Below are positions 1-8,435 of a stretch of DNA of 18,457 nucleotides, in pieces (position 1 is the first letter of the stretch; each line of letters opens with the position of its first letter). Both the position numbers and the translations under genes were made by a program. A model generated the notes under the pieces. It was not told where the DNA came from and did not search any database. It saw only the letters and a list, made by a program, of their open reading frames with translations. Location: contig JBGCDD010000158.1 of the NCBI GenBank assembly GCA_045105075.1, positions 1 to 18,457 on the forward strand, in the 5' to 3' direction. This DNA comes from JBGCDD01 sp045105075 (GTDB taxonomy: Bacteria; Pseudomonadota; Alphaproteobacteria; Rhodobacterales; Rhodobacteraceae).

Positions 1-243
1 ATCCAGATAGGTCGGGCCGTCCATGAACGTGCTGGTGCTGTCGGCGAACGAGCCTATCGGGTCCAGCATCCCGTCACTGTCCATTGTGAAGATCTGGATG
101 CCATTGTCGTTGCGGCCGGTCACATAAACGTAAGTCGTGCCATCGATGTTGACAGTTTTGACTCCGGCTGCGCCGTCCAGTTCAGGTGAAGTGTTAAAAT
201 CGACCACCGAATCGGTGATTTCCGTTGAGCCTACGATGTTCAT
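1..243 (-). CDS. N-terminal part of a probable secreted beta-propeller/RTX-type protein (cut by window edge)
   Basis: Eighty-one codons are visible, from ATG at 243 to the window edge, with no stop. The start is supported by GGGGAG (256-251) seven bases upstream. The protein begins MNIVGSTEITDSVVDFNTSP and continues with beta-strand-like stretches (VNIDGTTYVYVTG, then NGIQIFTMDSDGML). This resembles the repeating blades found at the N-termini of large secreted calcium-binding (RTX-like) proteins of roseobacters. There is no signal peptide, which would fit type I secretion, but the C-terminus that would carry RTX repeats and a secretion signal is outside the window. It is isolated from the upstream PBP1A gene by a strong terminator, so it probably has its own promoter. 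The existence of the gene is fairly sure; the family is inferred from the look of the repeats. Confidence 0.65.
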   Translation of the reverse strand, partial: MNIVGSTEITDSVVDFNTSPELDGAAGVKTVNIDGTTYVYVTGRNDNGIQIFTMDSDGMLDPIGSFADSTSTFMDGPTYLD

Positions 244-263
244 AATTTTGCTCCCCAAGAGAC

Positions 264-292
264 AGAAAATGTGTTTGTCGGGGTTTTGTCAA
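264..292 (-). promoter_or_regulatory. Candidate sigma-70 promoter of the beta-propeller/RTX-type gene
   Basis: On the minus strand TTGACA (292-287) is followed after 17 bases by TTTTCT (269-264), about 20 bases before the start codon. The -35 is a perfect consensus but the -10 is poor, so this is only a candidate. Confidence 0.35.
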
Positions 293-361
293 AGACGCTT
301 GCCCGACGGTGTGATTTCATTGATGCCAGCATAAAATCAATATCAAAATGAATGTAAATGC

Positions 362-390
362 CGGGACGTCCCGAATTAATAAGAATTAAT
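362..390. promoter_or_regulatory. Palindrome plus two 8-bp direct repeats: possible operator
   Basis: A perfect 12-bp palindrome CGGGACGTCCCG (362-373) abuts two copies of GAATTAAT (373-380 and 383-390) spaced exactly 10 bp apart, about one helical turn. The group lies upstream of the candidate promoter at 264-292. No regulator is identified, and chance occurrence cannot be excluded. Confidence 0.3.
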
Positions 391-401
391 GCCCGACGCA
401 G

Positions 402-437
402 AAAAACAGCGTTTCCCCACGGGAACACGCTGTTTTT
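402..437 (-). terminator. Rho-independent terminator of the amidase-PBP1A unit (possibly bidirectional)
   Basis: The stem AAAAACAGCGT...ACGCTGTTTTT (11 bp) is extended by TTCCC/GGGAA with one bulged base and a 3-base loop. Read on the minus strand it ends in a run of five T and lies 24 bases after the stop of the PBP1A gene. The symmetrical A and T runs would let it work in either direction. Confidence 0.85.
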
Positions 438-460
438 ACTTGATCTTTTGAGATCTGCGG

Positions 461-3013
461 TTAGTAGAGCCCGCCCGAGCTGACGGTGCCAAAGCTGGCT
501 TTTGGACCCACTGTCGCGGTCTCTCCGGTCGAGGTTGTCACCTGGCGCGAAGCCTGGCTGGCTTCGTCAAACAGAGGCAGGTTCGAGCCCATCGCAAAGC
601 CACCGTCATAGGCCAGACCAAAGATCGGGTCCTCGCCGTTGCGGAAGTATTCGGCCACAACATAGGATCCGGATGCGCCGTCCGGCAGACGCCCACCGGT
701 GAAGCGGTCGATTTTGATGAACCGCCCGCCCGGGGGTACGTCGAATTTGCCGCCACCATATTTTTCGGTGGCTTTGGTCATGAACGATTGGAACACCGGG
801 CCGCACATGCCACCGCCTGACGCACCGCGCCCCAGCGGACGGGGGCGGTCATAGCCGATGTAACAACCCGCCACGATATTGCTGGTGAAGCCGACAAACC
901 AGACATCGCGCGCGTCGTTGGTTGTGCCGGTTTTGCCTGCGGTCGGAACCCCAAGGCGCACGGTCTTGCGCGCAGTGCCGCGTTCTACCACGCCCGTCAT
1001 CATCGAGGTCAGCTGATAGGCGGTGATCGCATCCATCACCTGTTCGCGGTTGGACACAATGCGCGGCGCTGTGTTGGGCACCAGCGCAGGCGAGCCACAA
1101 TCAACACAGTCGCGTTTGTCGTGGCGATAGATGGTCTTGCCATAGCGATCCTGAATGCGGTCGACCAGCGTCGGGTCCACACGTTCGCCACCATTGGCAA
1201 ACATCGCATAGGCCGCCACCATCTTGAACAGCGTGGTTTCCTGCGAGCCCAGCGAATTGGCGAGAAACGGGCCGAGTTCATCATAAACACCAAAACGTTC
1301 AGCGTAGCCTGCCACCACGGGCATGCCGACCTCTTGGGCCAGACGAATGGTCATCAAATTTCGCGAGCGTTCGATGCCAGTGCGCAGCGGTGTCGGCCCA
1401 TAATATTGGTTGGACGCATTGCGAGGCCGCCACAGACCTTGCGGCGTGTTGATTTCAATCGGCGCGTCGACAACAATCGTTGCCGGGCTGTACCCGCTGT
1501 CGAGTGCGGCGGCATAGACAAAGGGTTTAAAGCTCGAACCCGGCTGCCGCTGGGCCTGTGTGGCGCGGTTGAACACCGAATCCTGGTAGGAAAAGCCGCC
1601 CTGCATCGCCAAAACCCGGCCAGTATTGACGTCCATCGCCATGAAACCGCCCTGCACTTCGGGCACCTGGCGCAGGGTCCAGCGGATGAAACTGCCATCG
1701 TCGTCGCTGGTCATGGCGCGCACGTGCACCACTTCGCCCACATCCAGCAGATCGCCGGCCACGCGGGCTTTGCGACCGGTGCGCCCTTCGGCGAGAACCT
1801 TGCGGGCCCATTGAACATCTTTGGCCGTGATCCAGTGCCCGTCTTCGTCGTTTTCCACGCCCTCGATGCCAATGCGCGCATCGCGGTTGCCAACCTCCAG
1901 CACGACGGCCAGATGCCACTTGCTATTCAGCGTGATGTCGCGCGACAGATCCACATCGCCCAAAGCAGCGCGCCAGCTTGCTTCGTCTTGCAGCTGATCG
2001 GTCGGAATGGTTTTGCCAGTGCCGCGCCATAGCCCCCGCGACCGGTCGTATTTCTCAAGACCCTTGCGCAGCGCGGCGGCGGCATGGCGCTGCATTTCTT
2101 CGTCCACTGTGGCGCGCACCGAAAAGCCACCGGTAAAAAATTCGCCTTCGTCAAAATCTTCGCTCAGCTGGCGACGGATTTCGTCGGTGAAATAATCCCG
2201 GGGCGGCAGCGACGTGCGGAAGCTTTCAAAATCGCCATTTTGCACTGAACGCAGCGGAGCGGCCACTTCGACGTCGTAAACCGCATCCGAAATATAGCCG
2301 TTCTCCATCATTTCTCTGAGCACAAAATTGCGCCGATCGGTCAATCGCTGTTTGCGGCGCACCGGGTGATAGTCGCTGGGCGCTTTAGGCAAGCTGGCCA
2401 GAAACGCGGCTTCGTGTGGGGCCAGCTGCGATAGAGTTTTGTTGAAATAGGTCTGCGATGCCGCCGCGACCCCATAGGAGTTCTGACCCAGGAAAATCTC
2501 GTTCATATAGAGCTCAAGGATCTTTTCCTTGCTCAGCGCACCCTCGACACGGGCTGCCAGAATGATTTCCTTGATCTTGCGTTCTGCCTGGCGATCGCCC
2601 GACAGCAGAAAGTTTTTCATCACCTGCTGCGTGATCGTCGAGGCGCCGCGCACGTCCTGACCACGCGAAGCCACCGCTTCAAAGGCCGCAGCACCAATGC
2701 CGCGCAGATCATAGCCCTGGTGTGAATAGAAATTCTTGTCTTCCGCCGAGATGAAAGCTTGTTTGACCAGATCCGGGATGTCTTCGGCGGGTGCAAAAAG
2801 GCGACGTTCATTGGCAAATTCGTCAATGATCTGGCCTTCGCCGGAATAAATGCGTGTGATTGTAGGCGGTTTATACTGGGCAAGAGATTCATGGCTGGGC
2901 AAGTCGCGCCCGTACATCCAGAAAATGCCCCCGACCGACAGCGCCACCATCGCGATGCCCATGGTCAAAAGCGAAAAAATCGCGCCAAAAAACGAAAAGA
3001 TAAACCTGATCAC
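461..3013 (-). CDS. mrcA: Penicillin-binding protein 1A (bifunctional peptidoglycan glycosyltransferase/transpeptidase)
   Basis: This is a class A PBP that polymerises lipid II glycan and cross-links peptides at the outer face of the inner membrane. Its 850 residues match the family. It has an N-terminal membrane anchor (about residues 4-33) and a GT51 domain with EDKNFYSH (catalytic Glu91) and GASTITQQ. A variable OB-like insert follows (about 330-450). The transpeptidase domain has SSFK (Ser493/Lys496), SRN (550-552) and KTGTT (694-698). The start is GTG at 3013, preceded by AAGGA seven bases away; an overlapping ATG (3015) is out of frame and hits a stop at once. The AmiC-like amidase lies 78 bases upstream on the same strand, so the two are probably expressed together, and a hairpin terminator follows. 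The final 40 residues, rich in Ser/Thr/Gly, are a flexible tail. Confidence 0.97.
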   Translation of the reverse strand: MIRFIFSFFGAIFSLLTMGIAMVALSVGGIFWMYGRDLPSHESLAQYKPPTITRIYSGEGQIIDEFANERRLFAPAEDIPDLVKQAFISAEDKNFYSHQGYDLRGIGAAAFEAVASRGQDVRGASTITQQVMKNFLLSGDRQAERKIKEIILAARVEGALSKEKILELYMNEIFLGQNSYGVAAASQTYFNKTLSQLAPHEAAFLASLPKAPSDYHPVRRKQRLTDRRNFVLREMMENGYISDAVYDVEVAAPLRSVQNGDFESFRTSLPPRDYFTDEIRRQLSEDFDEGEFFTGGFSVRATVDEEMQRHAAAALRKGLEKYDRSRGLWRGTGKTIPTDQLQDEASWRAALGDVDLSRDITLNSKWHLAVVLEVGNRDARIGIEGVENDEDGHWITAKDVQWARKVLAEGRTGRKARVAGDLLDVGEVVHVRAMTSDDDGSFIRWTLRQVPEVQGGFMAMDVNTGRVLAMQGGFSYQDSVFNRATQAQRQPGSSFKPFVYAAALDSGYSPATIVVDAPIEINTPQGLWRPRNASNQYYGPTPLRTGIERSRNLMTIRLAQEVGMPVVAGYAERFGVYDELGPFLANSLGSQETTLFKMVAAYAMFANGGERVDPTLVDRIQDRYGKTIYRHDKRDCVDCGSPALVPNTAPRIVSNREQVMDAITAYQLTSMMTGVVERGTARKTVRLGVPTAGKTGTTNDARDVWFVGFTSNIVAGCYIGYDRPRPLGRGASGGGMCGPVFQSFMTKATEKYGGGKFDVPPGGRFIKIDRFTGGRLPDGASGSYVVAEYFRNGEDPIFGLAYDGGFAMGSNLPLFDEASQASRQVTTSTGETATVGPKASFGTVSSGGLY

Positions 3014-3091
3014 ATCACTGTCCTTAAACCGTGGCCGAACGCGACCAATATAGGCGTTGCTTGGGCTGGGGTCAAAACACGATCCCGCATG

Positions 3092-4318
3092 TTATTGCCG
3101 CACCAAAGCGCGAATGGCGGTGTCGCGCTCAATCCAGGCCAAAAGACCGTTGCGAATACCCAGCGCCATGCCGACGCGCCATTCGGCGTCGCGCAAGTTT
3201 TTCAGATCGCGCGGACTGGAGATAAAACCTATTTCGATCAGTACCGAGGGGATATCGGCCGCTTTCAGCACCGAAAACGCCGCCGCGCGCAATGGCCGCC
3301 GGTTCATCGGCCCGCCGGTTTGCGCCATGCCTTCAACCAAGGCTGCGGCCAAGGCCTCGGTGCGCGGTTGGGTTTCCTGACGCGCCAGATCTAACAAAAT
3401 ATCCGTCACCTGATCATCTGCGCGGCTGAGGTCAGTGCCCGACAGCAAATCGCCGCGATCATGACGCTCGGCCAGTTTGGCGCTGGCCACGTCCGAGGCA
3501 TCGCGCGACAGCACATGCACGGTGGCCCCATGCGCCAGCCCCTCTGCCAACGAATCCGCATGCAGCGACACAAACACATCTGCACCGGCCTGATGCGCCA
3601 GTGCGATGCGCCGCTCAAGCGATACAAAGCGGTCATCCTCGCGCGTCAGGCGCACTTCAAAACGACCCGAGCGCACCAAGACTTCGCGCAGCTCGCGCGC
3701 AAAAGTCAGCATCAGGGTTTTTTCATTGACGCCCTCTGCTTCGGCACCGGGATCAATACCACCGTGGCCCGGGTCCAGCACCACAATCAGCGGCGCATCC
3801 GGCGCACGCACACGCCCTTTTGGCAAATCGGCAGGCGGCGGCAAATCCCATCGCGGATCATAGGGCGCTCCGGCGCTGGCGGCAAAAACATCCGCGTCAA
3901 CCGGCGACAGCCTGATCGACAGATGTGCGGCACTTGTGCTGGCGTCAAGCGTCAGATCAGAGGCAGCAATGGTCATGGGGGCCGCCATTTCCGCCACCAA
4001 ACGCGACCAGCCCGGCACATATATGCCAAATTGAACCTGTTTGAGCCGCGCGGTTTGATGCAACCTGTCCGCACTGGCATCGCCCCAATCAACCTCTTGG
4101 AAATCAAGCACAAGCCGGGGTGGGTCCGCCAGCGTGAACATTCGATAAGGCACCCCCTGACTGAGGTGCAGATCGATCTGAACGCCTGCGCCCGAAGCAT
4201 CGACCATGCGGCTTTGCGCCGTGTCCAGCCGGGCCAAACCGGTAAAGTCCTGCGCCTGCGCCAATCCACTGATCCACAGCATCAAGAATGCCGCCAAAAG
4301 CCTGCTCATGTGATCCAT
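3092..4318 (-). CDS. amiC: N-acetylmuramoyl-L-alanine amidase, AmiC-like (AMIN + Amidase_3)
   Basis: This is a periplasmic zinc amidase that cuts the bond between MurNAc and L-Ala in peptidoglycan, typically during daughter-cell separation. A signal peptide (about residues 4-22, ending AQA) leads into an AMIN-type beta domain (about 25-138) and a proline-rich linker (about 150-172). The Amidase_3 domain follows, with DPGHGG (His185), VNEK (Glu199), SLHADS (His253) and the catalytic Glu362 in VLIEIGF. ATG at 4318 gives 408 residues. ATG at 4309 (residue 4) has a somewhat better-placed GGA-rich leader and yields a cleaner signal peptide, so it may be the real start. The PBP1A gene follows 78 bases later; pairing a wall hydrolase with a synthase fits coordinated wall remodelling. 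The symbol is by family only. Confidence 0.93.
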   Translation of the reverse strand: MDHMSRLLAAFLMLWISGLAQAQDFTGLARLDTAQSRMVDASGAGVQIDLHLSQGVPYRMFTLADPPRLVLDFQEVDWGDASADRLHQTARLKQVQFGIYVPGWSRLVAEMAAPMTIAASDLTLDASTSAAHLSIRLSPVDADVFAASAGAPYDPRWDLPPPADLPKGRVRAPDAPLIVVLDPGHGGIDPGAEAEGVNEKTLMLTFARELREVLVRSGRFEVRLTREDDRFVSLERRIALAHQAGADVFVSLHADSLAEGLAHGATVHVLSRDASDVASAKLAERHDRGDLLSGTDLSRADDQVTDILLDLARQETQPRTEALAAALVEGMAQTGGPMNRRPLRAAAFSVLKAADIPSVLIEIGFISSPRDLKNLRDAEWRVGMALGIRNGLLAWIERDTAIRALVRQ

Positions 4319-4391
4319 CCGCCTGTGCCTGACCTTATGGCCGGTCTTATGAACGCCAGTTTAAAGCAAAGCCGACATCTTGCAACGACTG

Positions 4392-5537
4392 CTAGGCGCG
4401 TGTGGCCATGAATTTGGCCAATCGGTCAAGCCCTTCAACGATATCTTCGGTGGCGCGCGCATAGGAAAAGCGCACGGTTTGCGCCCCCCTGACCGGATCA
4501 AAATCGAGCCCTGGCGTAATCGCAACCCCGGCGTGTTCCAGCACTTCGGCGGCAAAGGCGCGGCTGTCATCGGTGTGCGCGGACACATCCGCATAGACAT
4601 AAAATGCACCATCCGGCGGCGCGAAACTGTTAAAACCGGAGCGCGGCAACCCCTCGAGCATCAACATACGGTTGGCCCGGTAAATCTCCATATTGGCCTC
4701 AAGCTCGGGGTGCGCGTCCATCGCCGCCAGCGCCACAACCTGACTGGCATGAGGAGCGCAAATGAACATGTTCTGGGCGATACGCTCAATCACGCGGACG
4801 TGATCTTGGGGCACAACCATCCAGCCCACGCGCCAGCCGGTCATCGAGAAATACTTGGAAAACGAATTGATCACGTAGCACTGATCGCTCAGTTCCAGCG
4901 CGCTGACCGCTTTGGCTTCGTATTCAATGCCGTGGTAGATCTCATCACTGATGAAGGAGGCACCTTGCGCGTCGGCGGCCTCCATCAACGCGCTCATCGC
5001 CGCGCGGTCCAGCATGGTGCCGGTCGGATTGGCCGGCGAGGCGACCATTAATCCCGCCAGATCCAACCCGGCAAAATCCTGCGCAACCGGTTGCAGCCGA
5101 TTTTGCGGCGCGGCGGGCAAATCAACCGGCACCAGCCCCAAAGCGTGCAAAATCTGGCGATAGCTGGGATAACCCGGCGCGCCAATGCCGACGCGATCAC
5201 CAGAGTCAAACAGCGACGTGAACGCCAGCAAGAAGCCTGCCGACGAGCCCGACGTGACCACAACGCGTTCGGGGTTCAGATCAACATTGTACCACTCGCC
5301 ATAAAGCTGGGCGATGCGCGCGCGCAAAGCCGGCAGGCCCAAGGCGACGGTATACCCCAGCGTGTCATCGCCCATCGCCTGTGCCAGCGCCCGCGTGGCC
5401 GCAACTGGCGCGCCGGTGCCGGGTTGGCCGACCTCCATATGAATGATGTGGCGCCCTGCCGCTTCGGCGCGGCGCGCAGCTTCCATCACATCCATCACAA
5501 TGAAGGGATCAACATGAGATCGGGTTGAGTTTCGCAT
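4392..5537 (-). CDS. PLP-dependent aminotransferase, class I/II
   Basis: This is a fold-type I aminotransferase using pyridoxal phosphate in the cytoplasm; the amino acid substrate cannot be read from the sequence. The 381 residues fit the family. Visible motifs are VGQPGTGAP (about 36-44), YTVALGLPALR (substrate entry/PLP region), SPANPTG (167-173), SDEIYHG (Asp198 and Tyr201 for the cofactor) and SFSKYFSMTGWRVGW with Schiff-base Lys228. A C-terminal TVRFSYA supplies the carboxylate-binding Arg. The start is ATG at 5537, with GGGAG six bases upstream. The longer in-frame start at 5561 lacks such a site and would run into the divergent protease gene. The stop lies 73 bases before the amidase gene on the same strand, so co-transcription is possible, but the metabolic link to cell-wall genes is unclear. 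Confidence 0.93.
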   Translation of the reverse strand: MRNSTRSHVDPFIVMDVMEAARRAEAAGRHIIHMEVGQPGTGAPVAATRALAQAMGDDTLGYTVALGLPALRARIAQLYGEWYNVDLNPERVVVTSGSSAGFLLAFTSLFDSGDRVGIGAPGYPSYRQILHALGLVPVDLPAAPQNRLQPVAQDFAGLDLAGLMVASPANPTGTMLDRAAMSALMEAADAQGASFISDEIYHGIEYEAKAVSALELSDQCYVINSFSKYFSMTGWRVGWMVVPQDHVRVIERIAQNMFICAPHASQVVALAAMDAHPELEANMEIYRANRMLMLEGLPRSGFNSFAPPDGAFYVYADVSAHTDDSRAFAAEVLEHAGVAITPGLDFDPVRGAQTVRFSYARATEDIVEGLDRLAKFMATRA

Positions 5538-5559
5538 AGGCTTCTCCCAATGTGGCGCC

Positions 5560-6903
5560 ATGTGGTTTGAACGTGGAATTCAGGCAAGGTCAATGGTGCT
5601 GGCCTGTGTGATGTGGCTGTTGGTTGCGCAGCCCGGCGGCGCCGTCACTTTGCTGCGTGATGCGGACATTGAACAGGGGCTGACACAACTGGCCGCACCG
5701 GTGCTGCGCGCTGCGGGGCTGAGCCCGACGCGGGTGCGTATCCTGGTTGTCGATGACAGCACACTGAACGCCTTCATCCTTGATAATCAAACGATTTTTC
5801 TGCACTCGGGATTGATCCAAAAGCTGGAAACCCCCGAAGCCTTGCAAGCCGTGATTGCCCATGAGGCCGCGCATATTGCCAATGGACATATCGCGCGGCG
5901 CATGGGCAATTTGCGCAGCGCGCGCACGGCGGCCAATCTGGGTCTGGCTCTGGCGGCCATTGCTGCGGCTGCGGGATCGACCCAAGCCGCCACGGGCATC
6001 GCGATTGGCACAACATCTTCCGCCGCGCGCAGCTTTCTGGCCCACACCCGTGCCGAGGAATCCAGCGCTGACCGCTCGGCCGCTGGTTATTTGACCCGCG
6101 CCGGGATCAGCCCGCGCGGATTGGTGCAATTGCATGAGGTTTTTCGCGGCCAGGAGGTTTTGTCGGTGTCGCGCCAAGACCCCTACACGCGCTCGCACCC
6201 TCTGACGCGGGATCGGATCCGCGCCGCGCAAGCCTATCTGAGCAGCGCCGGGGACAGCGCCAAGCCGACTGCAAACAGTGCCTATTGGTTTGCCCGGGTG
6301 CGCGGCAAGCTGAGCGCCTTTTCCCGCGCGCCCAAGTGGACCCTGCGGCGGCTGAAAGAAAACAAGGCCAAAGACACCCGCCTGATGCGCGAAGCCATCG
6401 CCTATCACCGGCGCAACGATCTGAAACGCGCGCTGGCGGCCATCAATGGTGCCATCGCCCTGCGCCCGCGTGATGCGTTTTACTATGATCTTAAAGGCCA
6501 GATCCTGATGGAAAGCCGGCAAACCAGCGCCGCAGTGGCGGCCTATAAAACCGCCGTTTCGCTGGCCCCGTCCGACGCGCTTGTTCAGGCCGGATACGGA
6601 CGCGCGTTGTTGGCCGCGGGGCAACCTAAATCGGCGCTGCAAGCTCTGGAACGTTCGCGCGCCCGGGATTTTCGCAACACCCGCATGTTGCGCGATATGG
6701 CCGTGGCTTATGCCAAGACCAACCAGATCGGCATGGCGTCAGTGGTAACAGCCGAACGTTACGCGCTGCAGGGGCGTCTGAAAGATGCTGGCATCCATGC
6801 CAAACGGGCCAGCGGCGCCCTGCCCCGTGGCTCTGGCGCTTGGCAGCGCGCGCAAGATGTGCTTGTTGCGTGGGAACGCTTAGAAAAAAGGAAGAAACGA
6901 TGA
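5560..6903 (+). CDS. Secreted M48-family zinc metalloprotease with TPR-like repeats (BepA/YfgC-like)
   Basis: This is a predicted periplasmic M48 protease of the BepA type. Such proteins act in outer-membrane protein quality control and LPS-transporter assembly; that role here is inferred. A signal peptide-like segment (about residues 12-29) precedes the protease domain. It has HEAAH (101-105), EESSAD (third zinc ligand Glu167) and SHPLTRDRI (about 213-221). A hydrophobic Ala-rich stretch (about 121-160) lies between the zinc motifs. Residues about 285-420 form alpha-helical TPR-like repeats, as in BepA. The first ATG (5560) has no ribosome site. ATG at 5593 is preceded by AGGCAAGG and gives MVLACVMWLLV as a short signal peptide, so it may be the true start. 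The stop overlaps the next gene by 4 bases (ATGA), so translation is probably coupled. Confidence 0.93.
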   Translation: MWFERGIQARSMVLACVMWLLVAQPGGAVTLLRDADIEQGLTQLAAPVLRAAGLSPTRVRILVVDDSTLNAFILDNQTIFLHSGLIQKLETPEALQAVIAHEAAHIANGHIARRMGNLRSARTAANLGLALAAIAAAAGSTQAATGIAIGTTSSAARSFLAHTRAEESSADRSAAGYLTRAGISPRGLVQLHEVFRGQEVLSVSRQDPYTRSHPLTRDRIRAAQAYLSSAGDSAKPTANSAYWFARVRGKLSAFSRAPKWTLRRLKENKAKDTRLMREAIAYHRRNDLKRALAAINGAIALRPRDAFYYDLKGQILMESRQTSAAVAAYKTAVSLAPSDALVQAGYGRALLAAGQPKSALQALERSRARDFRNTRMLRDMAVAYAKTNQIGMASVVTAERYALQGRLKDAGIHAKRASGALPRGSGAWQRAQDVLVAWERLEKRKKR

Positions 6904-7640
6904 TCCGCTTTGCCGCTTCAATTGCGCTGGCTTTGGCCGCAGGCCCGGCCCTGTCCCTTGATCTGTCTTCGATGAGCGCAGACGAGCGCGCCGCTTTTCG
7001 CGCCGAAGTGCGCGCCTATCTGATGGACAATCCCGAGGTGATCATCGAAGCCGTCAATTCGCTTGAGGCGCGCCAGGCCGAACAGCAAGCTCAGGCCGAT
7101 TTCGATCTGGTGCGGGTTAACGCAGATGAGTTGTTCAACGACGGCTATTCCTGGGTCGGTGGCAATCCGGACGGCGACATCACTCTGGTTGAATTCATGG
7201 ACTACCGCTGTGGCTTTTGCCGCCGCGCGGTGCCGGAAGTGGCCGAATTGCTGGCCGCTGATGGCAATATCCGCGTGATCGTCAAGGAATTCCCGATTCT
7301 GGGCGAGGATTCGCTGATTTCCTCGCGTTTTGCAGTGGCCACCAAACAGGTCGCGGGCGCGGATGCTTATAAACTGGTTCACGACACGCTGATGGAATAT
7401 TCCGGTGATCTTGGCGAAGTGTCCCTGCGACGTCTGGCCGATGGGCTTTTGCTGGACGCAGATGCGATCCTGGCGCAGATGGACAGTGACGAGGTGACCG
7501 CCGAAATCGCGCGCACCCGTGAACTGGCGCAACGTTTGCAGATCAGCGGCACCCCGACTTTCGTGCTCCATGACGAGATGCTGCGCGGCTTTTTGCCCGC
7601 CGATCAGATGGCCATCCGCATTGCCGAAAAGCGCGGCTGA
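6900..7640 (+). CDS. DsbA-family periplasmic thiol:disulfide oxidoreductase
   Basis: This is a thioredoxin-fold protein that would form or rearrange disulfide bonds in exported proteins. Its 246 residues comprise a signal peptide (about 1-19, ending ALS) and a helical segment (about 25-78) typical of the Com1/ScsC-like branch. The thioredoxin domain has VEFMDYRCGFCRRAVPE (active-site Cys104-Gly-Phe-Cys107) and the cis-proline loop SGTPTF (Pro219). The start ATG (6900) sits in ATGA, overlapping the protease stop, with AAGGA seven bases upstream; the longer upstream frame lies inside the protease gene and is rejected. Its place behind a BepA-like protease suggests a shared envelope-quality role. 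The last base of its stop is the first base of the next gene. Confidence 0.93.
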   Translation: MIRFAASIALALAAGPALSLDLSSMSADERAAFRAEVRAYLMDNPEVIIEAVNSLEARQAEQQAQADFDLVRVNADELFNDGYSWVGGNPDGDITLVEFMDYRCGFCRRAVPEVAELLAADGNIRVIVKEFPILGEDSLISSRFAVATKQVAGADAYKLVHDTLMEYSGDLGEVSLRRLADGLLLDADAILAQMDSDEVTAEIARTRELAQRLQISGTPTFVLHDEMLRGFLPADQMAIRIAEKRG

Positions 7641-8434
7641 TGTCGTTTCGCGCGTTGCACGTGCCGGGCCAACCGTTTGTGATGCCCAACCCCTGGGACG
7701 TGGGCAGCGCCTACATGTTCGCAACCCTTGGCTTTTCGGCGTTGGCCAGCACCAGCGCAGGGGCGGCGTTTGCCCGTGGTCTGCACGACGGCGCGTTGTC
7801 GTTGGACGAAAAGCTGGCGGATGCGGTTGCGATCAAGGGCGCGGTTTCGGTTCCGGTCTCGGCCGATCTGGAAAACTGCGGCGGGGCTGCGGCACAAACC
7901 GCCGCGCAAGCGATTGGCCAAGCTGGCAAAATGGGTCTGGATGGTGCGTCGATCGAGGATTTCTCGAATGATCCTACCGCCCCGATCTATGACTTTGCGC
8001 TTTCTGTGGAACGTGTGGAAGCCGCGGTTGAGGCTGCCAAACCGTCCGGATTGGTGCTGACCGCGCGCGCCGAAGCCATGCTGAACCCGAACCCTGATTT
8101 CAATGACGTGCTGGCGCGCATCACCGCCTTTTCGCGCGCCGGCGCCGATGTTGTGTTTGCGCCGGGCTTAGTGACCGGCGATCAAGTGCGCGCCGTTGTG
8201 CGCGCCGCCGGCGACACGCCGGTCAGCGTGTTGGTCGGCCCCGGCACCGAATTGACGATACCGGTTCTGGCCAATCTGGGTGTTGCGCGCGTTTCTGTCG
8301 GTTCCGCGTTGGCGCGGCTGGCCTATGGCGCTGCCTTGGACATGGCCGAGCAAATTCGCGACCATGGCACGTTCAGCTATCCTGACAACGTCGCCAGTTT
8401 TGCACGCATCGAAGGGCTGTTGCCCAAGGCCTGA
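7640..8434 (+). CDS. Isocitrate lyase/PEP mutase-family protein
   Basis: This is a TIM-barrel enzyme of the PEP mutase/isocitrate lyase superfamily, which make or break C-C or P-C bonds beside 2-oxo acids. Its 264 residues match the short subfamily that includes carboxyphosphonoenolpyruvate mutase-like and oxaloacetate-decarboxylase-like members. Visible motifs are PNPWDVGSA (16-24), STSAGAAFARG (38-48), SADLENCGG (Asp76, metal), SIEDF (Glu106, Asp107) and TARAEA (Arg143). The KKCGH motif of true isocitrate lyase is absent, so glyoxylate-cycle activity is unlikely. The exact substrate is unknown. The ATG at 7640 overlaps the preceding TGA by one base, making it the third gene of a coupled operon although its likely metabolic role differs from its neighbours. 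It ends one base before the convergent ispG gene, with no terminator between. Confidence 0.88.
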   Translation: MSFRALHVPGQPFVMPNPWDVGSAYMFATLGFSALASTSAGAAFARGLHDGALSLDEKLADAVAIKGAVSVPVSADLENCGGAAAQTAAQAIGQAGKMGLDGASIEDFSNDPTAPIYDFALSVERVEAAVEAAKPSGLVLTARAEAMLNPNPDFNDVLARITAFSRAGADVVFAPGLVTGDQVRAVVRAAGDTPVSVLVGPGTELTIPVLANLGVARVSVGSALARLAYGAALDMAEQIRDHGTFSYPDNVASFARIEGLLPKA

Positions 8435-8435
8435 C

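Noticed and set aside
376..389. CtrA-like site (two TTAA boxes)
   Set aside because: The spacing is 6 bases, whereas the CtrA full site needs 7.
240..428. 62-codon minus-strand frame
   Set aside because: It overlaps the terminator hairpin and the start of the beta-propeller gene, and lacks a ribosome site.
1121..2032. 303-codon open frame on the plus strand
   Set aside because: It lies wholly antisense to the well-supported PBP1A gene and has no family-like sequence; long antisense frames are usual in GC-rich genes.
7640..8434. Calling the PEP mutase-family gene a true isocitrate lyase (aceA)
   Set aside because: The protein is far shorter than isocitrate lyase and lacks its KKCGH catalytic motif.
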